A DNA stretch of 36,024 bases, from assembly GCA_913057725.1 (NCBI GenBank), contig CAJXOS010000057.1:1-36024 (forward strand), in the 5' to 3' direction. Below are positions 34,047 to 36,024 of the stretch, piece by piece. A model generated the notes under the pieces. The model was given only the letters and a program-made list of their open reading frames with translations, was not told the origin of the DNA and did not search any database. This DNA comes from an uncultured Lewinella sp. GTDB taxonomy: Bacteria; Bacteroidota; Bacteroidia; Chitinophagales; Saprospiraceae. Position 1 is the stretch's first letter; every line of letters begins with the position of its first letter. Made by a program: the position numbers and the translations under genes.

Positions 34047-34937
34047 CTACCTATTATTTTTCAAGATCCACCCTGGCTCGCCATGATATCCATTACCGTT
34101 GGTGATCTTCTGCACCTTTCCTGTTGCTACCTCTAATAAGAATATATCATCCGCTTCATCAACCTTTGCATGGTAAGCAATGTAGCGCCCCGAGGGCGAC
34201 CAAGCTAATTCACTTTCGTTGATAGGCGTATCGGTGATCACCTTCAAGGATTGTGATTCAACATTGATCAAAGCAATTTCATTCTCGGTGCTGTCTGTCC
34301 GGATGCTCGTGGCTATTTGTTGGCCATCTGGCGACCAACTCAGGTACTTTTCACGAACAGTATTGTCTGTAAGTTGCTGGGTGCTTTGGTCCTCTAGGGA
34401 GTATCGATATACTTCGTTTGTGCCGTTTCGATCTGAAACAAAGGCGATTTGTTGGCTATCCCAAGACCATTTGGCCCGGCCGTGATAGGCACTGTCTGGT
34501 GTGATCAATAAGCTATCTGCTAGTCGGTCAAGGGGGGCTAGCAGTAGCTGAGTCACCTCATCCTTACTACGTGAATAGACGATCCAATTGCCATCCGGCG
34601 AAACGAGTAGATTGGGAAGATCTGGCAATGCCATGTCCACTGGAACGCCATTTATGTCTGCTGCTCGCAATTGGAAATTGCCGCTGGTGTCTTGGCTGTT
34701 ATAAATTACCAGTTCTTTCTCTTGGATGAATTGCGGCCCCCATTCCCAACCCAATGCGTGAGCAAAAGGATATTCCTTCTTTCTTTCTAAATCAAAAGTG
34801 TATAAATCAAAGCCATCACCACGAGAAGCGATATATATGAGCTGTTCCTGTTCAGGAAGTGTTTCGGGTTCTTCTGCCGGAGGTGTTGGTTGACAGGAGT
34901 AGATAAAGAGTATCAGGGGGAGCATTAGAATTCTCAT
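34047..34937 (-). CDS. TolB-like beta-propeller (PD40) lipoprotein
   Basis: A 296-residue lipoprotein: signal MRILMLPLILFIYSC with acylated Cys15 and a Pro/Glu-rich linker. Repeated WD40-like PD40 blades follow: ASRGDGFDLYTFDL, VSPDGNWIVYSRS, WSWDSQQIAFVSDRNGTNEVYRYSL, WSPDGQQIATSI and WSPSGRYIAYHAKVDEADDIFLLEV. The repeats indicate a six- or seven-blade propeller as in TolB. No Pal/Tol genes are adjacent, so it is not TolB itself; it probably acts as a periplasmic binding scaffold. It is transcribed alone, with palindromes behind it and a strong terminator upstream. Confidence 0.86.
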   Translation of the reverse strand: MRILMLPLILFIYSCQPTPPAEEPETLPEQEQLIYIASRGDGFDLYTFDLERKKEYPFAHALGWEWGPQFIQEKELVIYNSQDTSGNFQLRAADINGVPVDMALPDLPNLLVSPDGNWIVYSRSKDEVTQLLLAPLDRLADSLLITPDSAYHGRAKWSWDSQQIAFVSDRNGTNEVYRYSLEDQSTQQLTDNTVREKYLSWSPDGQQIATSIRTDSTENEIALINVESQSLKVITDTPINESELAWSPSGRYIAYHAKVDEADDIFLLEVATGKVQKITNGNGYHGEPGWILKNNR

Positions 34938-35033
34938 CGTGATAAGAGCTAGTAGATGAAACTGGAGCTGATCAATAGTTGATAGCTACACGTGAAACCC
35001 CAGATGAGGTATCTTGTTGAAGCAATAAAATGA

Positions 35034-35068
35034 AAAAGCCCTTGACCAACGCTTGGCCAAGGGCTTTT
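35034..35068 (-). terminator. Strong bidirectional intrinsic terminator
   Basis: AAAAGCCCTTG (35034-35044) pairs with CAAGGGCTTTT (35058-35068), and the interior CCAA/TTGG extends the helix around a three-base loop. T runs flank it on both strands. It lies 23 bases past the stop of the T9SS cargo gene on the minus strand. Confidence 0.9.
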
Positions 35069-35091
35069 CTAGTATGAATTCTTCCCGGAGC

Positions 35092-36024
35092 TTACCTCAA
35101 GAGGGTAATCTGCCCGGTTTCTTCTCTGGTAATGCCACCCAAACCTACACGGATATTGTAGATGTATACATCAGATGGAGCGTCTTTGTCGCCATCTTTC
35201 TTACCATCCCATCCTGGGTTGCTACTATCGGTTGACTCGAAGACTACTTGTCCCCAGCGATTGTAAACGGTAACCTCTACGATATCCATCTCACCAAGGT
35301 AGAATGGACGGAATACATCGTTCTGGCCATCACCGTTTGGTGAGAAAATATCAGGAATTCGGTAGGCTAACTTCTGTACTAGAACAGAGTCTACCAAGAT
35401 TTCACAACCGGTATCCAGGGTAGCCACTGCAAAGCCTGGTAGTTCATCGAATTGTGAGTCAGTTGGTGTCCAAGTGAATGGTGTGCCGTTTCCAATTGGC
35501 GCACTATCAAATGTCCATTGAATATCAGCAGGATTGCCGCCGCCTTCAACTGTTGCAGTTAAGGTAGCGCTTGGGCTATCGTCAGTGATGAGCTGAGACT
35601 CACCGCCAGTTAACGTTCCTGGTTGAGTGACGGTAATCGTCACACTATCCGTAATAGAACATTCACCCAATGCTGCCTCCAGTACATAAGTGGTAGTAGC
35701 TGTTGGTGTTACTTCCGGATCTGGCTCCATAGAGCTAAATCCATCACTTCCTGTCCAGCTATACGTTACGCCTGGCTCGCCAGTGCCTTCGTTTAGGATG
35801 AAGGTTGGGATATCATTGAAACAGACCGTTTGGTCATCAATCAGTTGTACATCTTGCGGTGCGTCATTCACCTGGATAAATACTGCACCGCCCAATACCT
35901 CGCAGAACACATCATCAGCAACGCCGTAGCCATAACCAAATACGGCCAGGCCACTTTCCACAGCAGTATAGGATACATCGGTTCCTTCCATTTCAGAACC
36001 ACTGTAAGTCCAACCAAAGGCGTT
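35092..36024 (-). CDS. T9SS type B cargo protein, 5' end outside the window
   Basis: The frame runs unbroken off the right edge, so only the last 310 residues are seen. The internal Met at 35991 is not a credible start, since NAFGWTYSGSE precedes it in frame. The visible part has a PKD-like beta domain (VCFNDIPTFILNEGTGEPGVTYSWTGSDGFSSMEPDPEVTPTATTTYVLEA) and a second Ig-like unit (TLTATVEGGGNPADIQWTFDSAPIGNG). A CHU_C sorting domain in the last 95 residues (YRIPDIFSPNGDGQNDVFRPF, VYNRWGQVVFEST, GWDGKKDGDKDAPSDVYIYNI) is the type B signal for type IX secretion. The protein is a surface or secreted multi-domain adhesin-like molecule, probably much larger than seen. Confidence 0.9.
   Translation of the reverse strand, partial: NAFGWTYSGSEMEGTDVSYTAVESGLAVFGYGYGVADDVFCEVLGGAVFIQVNDAPQDVQLIDDQTVCFNDIPTFILNEGTGEPGVTYSWTGSDGFSSMEPDPEVTPTATTTYVLEAALGECSITDSVTITVTQPGTLTGGESQLITDDSPSATLTATVEGGGNPADIQWTFDSAPIGNGTPFTWTPTDSQFDELPGFAVATLDTGCEILVDSVLVQKLAYRIPDIFSPNGDGQNDVFRPFYLGEMDIVEVTVYNRWGQVVFESTDSSNPGWDGKKDGDKDAPSDVYIYNIRVGLGGITREETGQITLLR

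Noticed and set aside
34047..34937. TolB of the Tol-Pal system
   Set aside because: It shares the propeller repeats, but it is a lipoprotein, is shorter than TolB, lacks the TolB N-terminal domain, and has no tol or pal neighbours.

Overview
The window looks like a chromosomal segment of a free-living Bacteroidota, most likely a Saprospiria/Lewinella-type marine bacterium. Reasons: two secreted proteins end in the gliding-motility-associated C-terminal domain (type B sorting signal of the type IX secretion system); there is a Bacteroidetes-type ECF sigma factor; families common in this phylum (DUF6702, DUF2911, haem_bd, DUF3179) are present; Shine-Dalgarno sequences are mostly absent; and TAnnTTTG-like -7 promoter elements occur. 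The taxon is an inference from gene content only. I see no rRNA, tRNA, CRISPR array, transposase or phage gene.

Layout. 1-4250: minus-strand lipoprotein N-acyltransferase (lnt) with a small membrane protein, then a haem-binding protein and a BioD/DRTGG ATPase. 4250-7000: an ECF sigma factor without a visible anti-sigma factor, a T9SS cargo protein, and a Rho-binding antiterminator (rof) reading towards it, separated by C/A-rich repeats. 7000-15500: housekeeping and metabolic genes, namely a YeeZ-like oxidoreductase, a YbjJ-like MFS transporter, a DUF2911 protein, a methylglyoxal synthase gene broken by a 2-base deletion, a DUF6702 protein, yidD, a di-haem cytochrome c peroxidase, hemB (Asp-rich, magnesium type), a lipoprotein, and a NUDIX-type transcriptional regulator with a degenerate NUDIX box. 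A perfect 19-bp palindrome lies upstream of the regulator. 15700-19000: comEC plus a four-module helix-hairpin-helix protein, a DNA-uptake pair. 19000-22330: DUF3179, lemA, a YdeI/DUF1905 protein and a DUF2071 protein.

22400-33900 holds the most coherent accessory module: xdhC/coxF, a carboxymuconolactone-decarboxylase-family protein, a divergent AraC regulator, then coxG-coxS-coxL-coxM, a MoxR-type ATPase (coxD), a DUF3095 protein whose N-terminus resembles a class III nucleotide cyclase, and a VWA protein (coxE). The large subunit carries AYRGAGR rather than the AYXCSFR loop of true aerobic CO dehydrogenases. It is therefore a form II (CoxL-like) molybdenum hydroxylase of unknown substrate. 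CoxS (2Fe-2S), CoxM (FAD) and CoxL (molybdopterin) would make the enzyme; XdhC, CoxD, CoxE and CoxG would mature it or place it at the membrane. The role of the DUF3095 protein is open.

34000-36024: a TolB-like beta-propeller lipoprotein, a strong terminator, and the C-terminal part of a second T9SS cargo protein that runs off the right edge.

One unusual thread runs through the window. Short A/C-rich tandem repeats (AACTAACCC, AACCATCA, AACTAACC) sit directly behind the stop codons of three minus-strand genes, in the same orientation each time.
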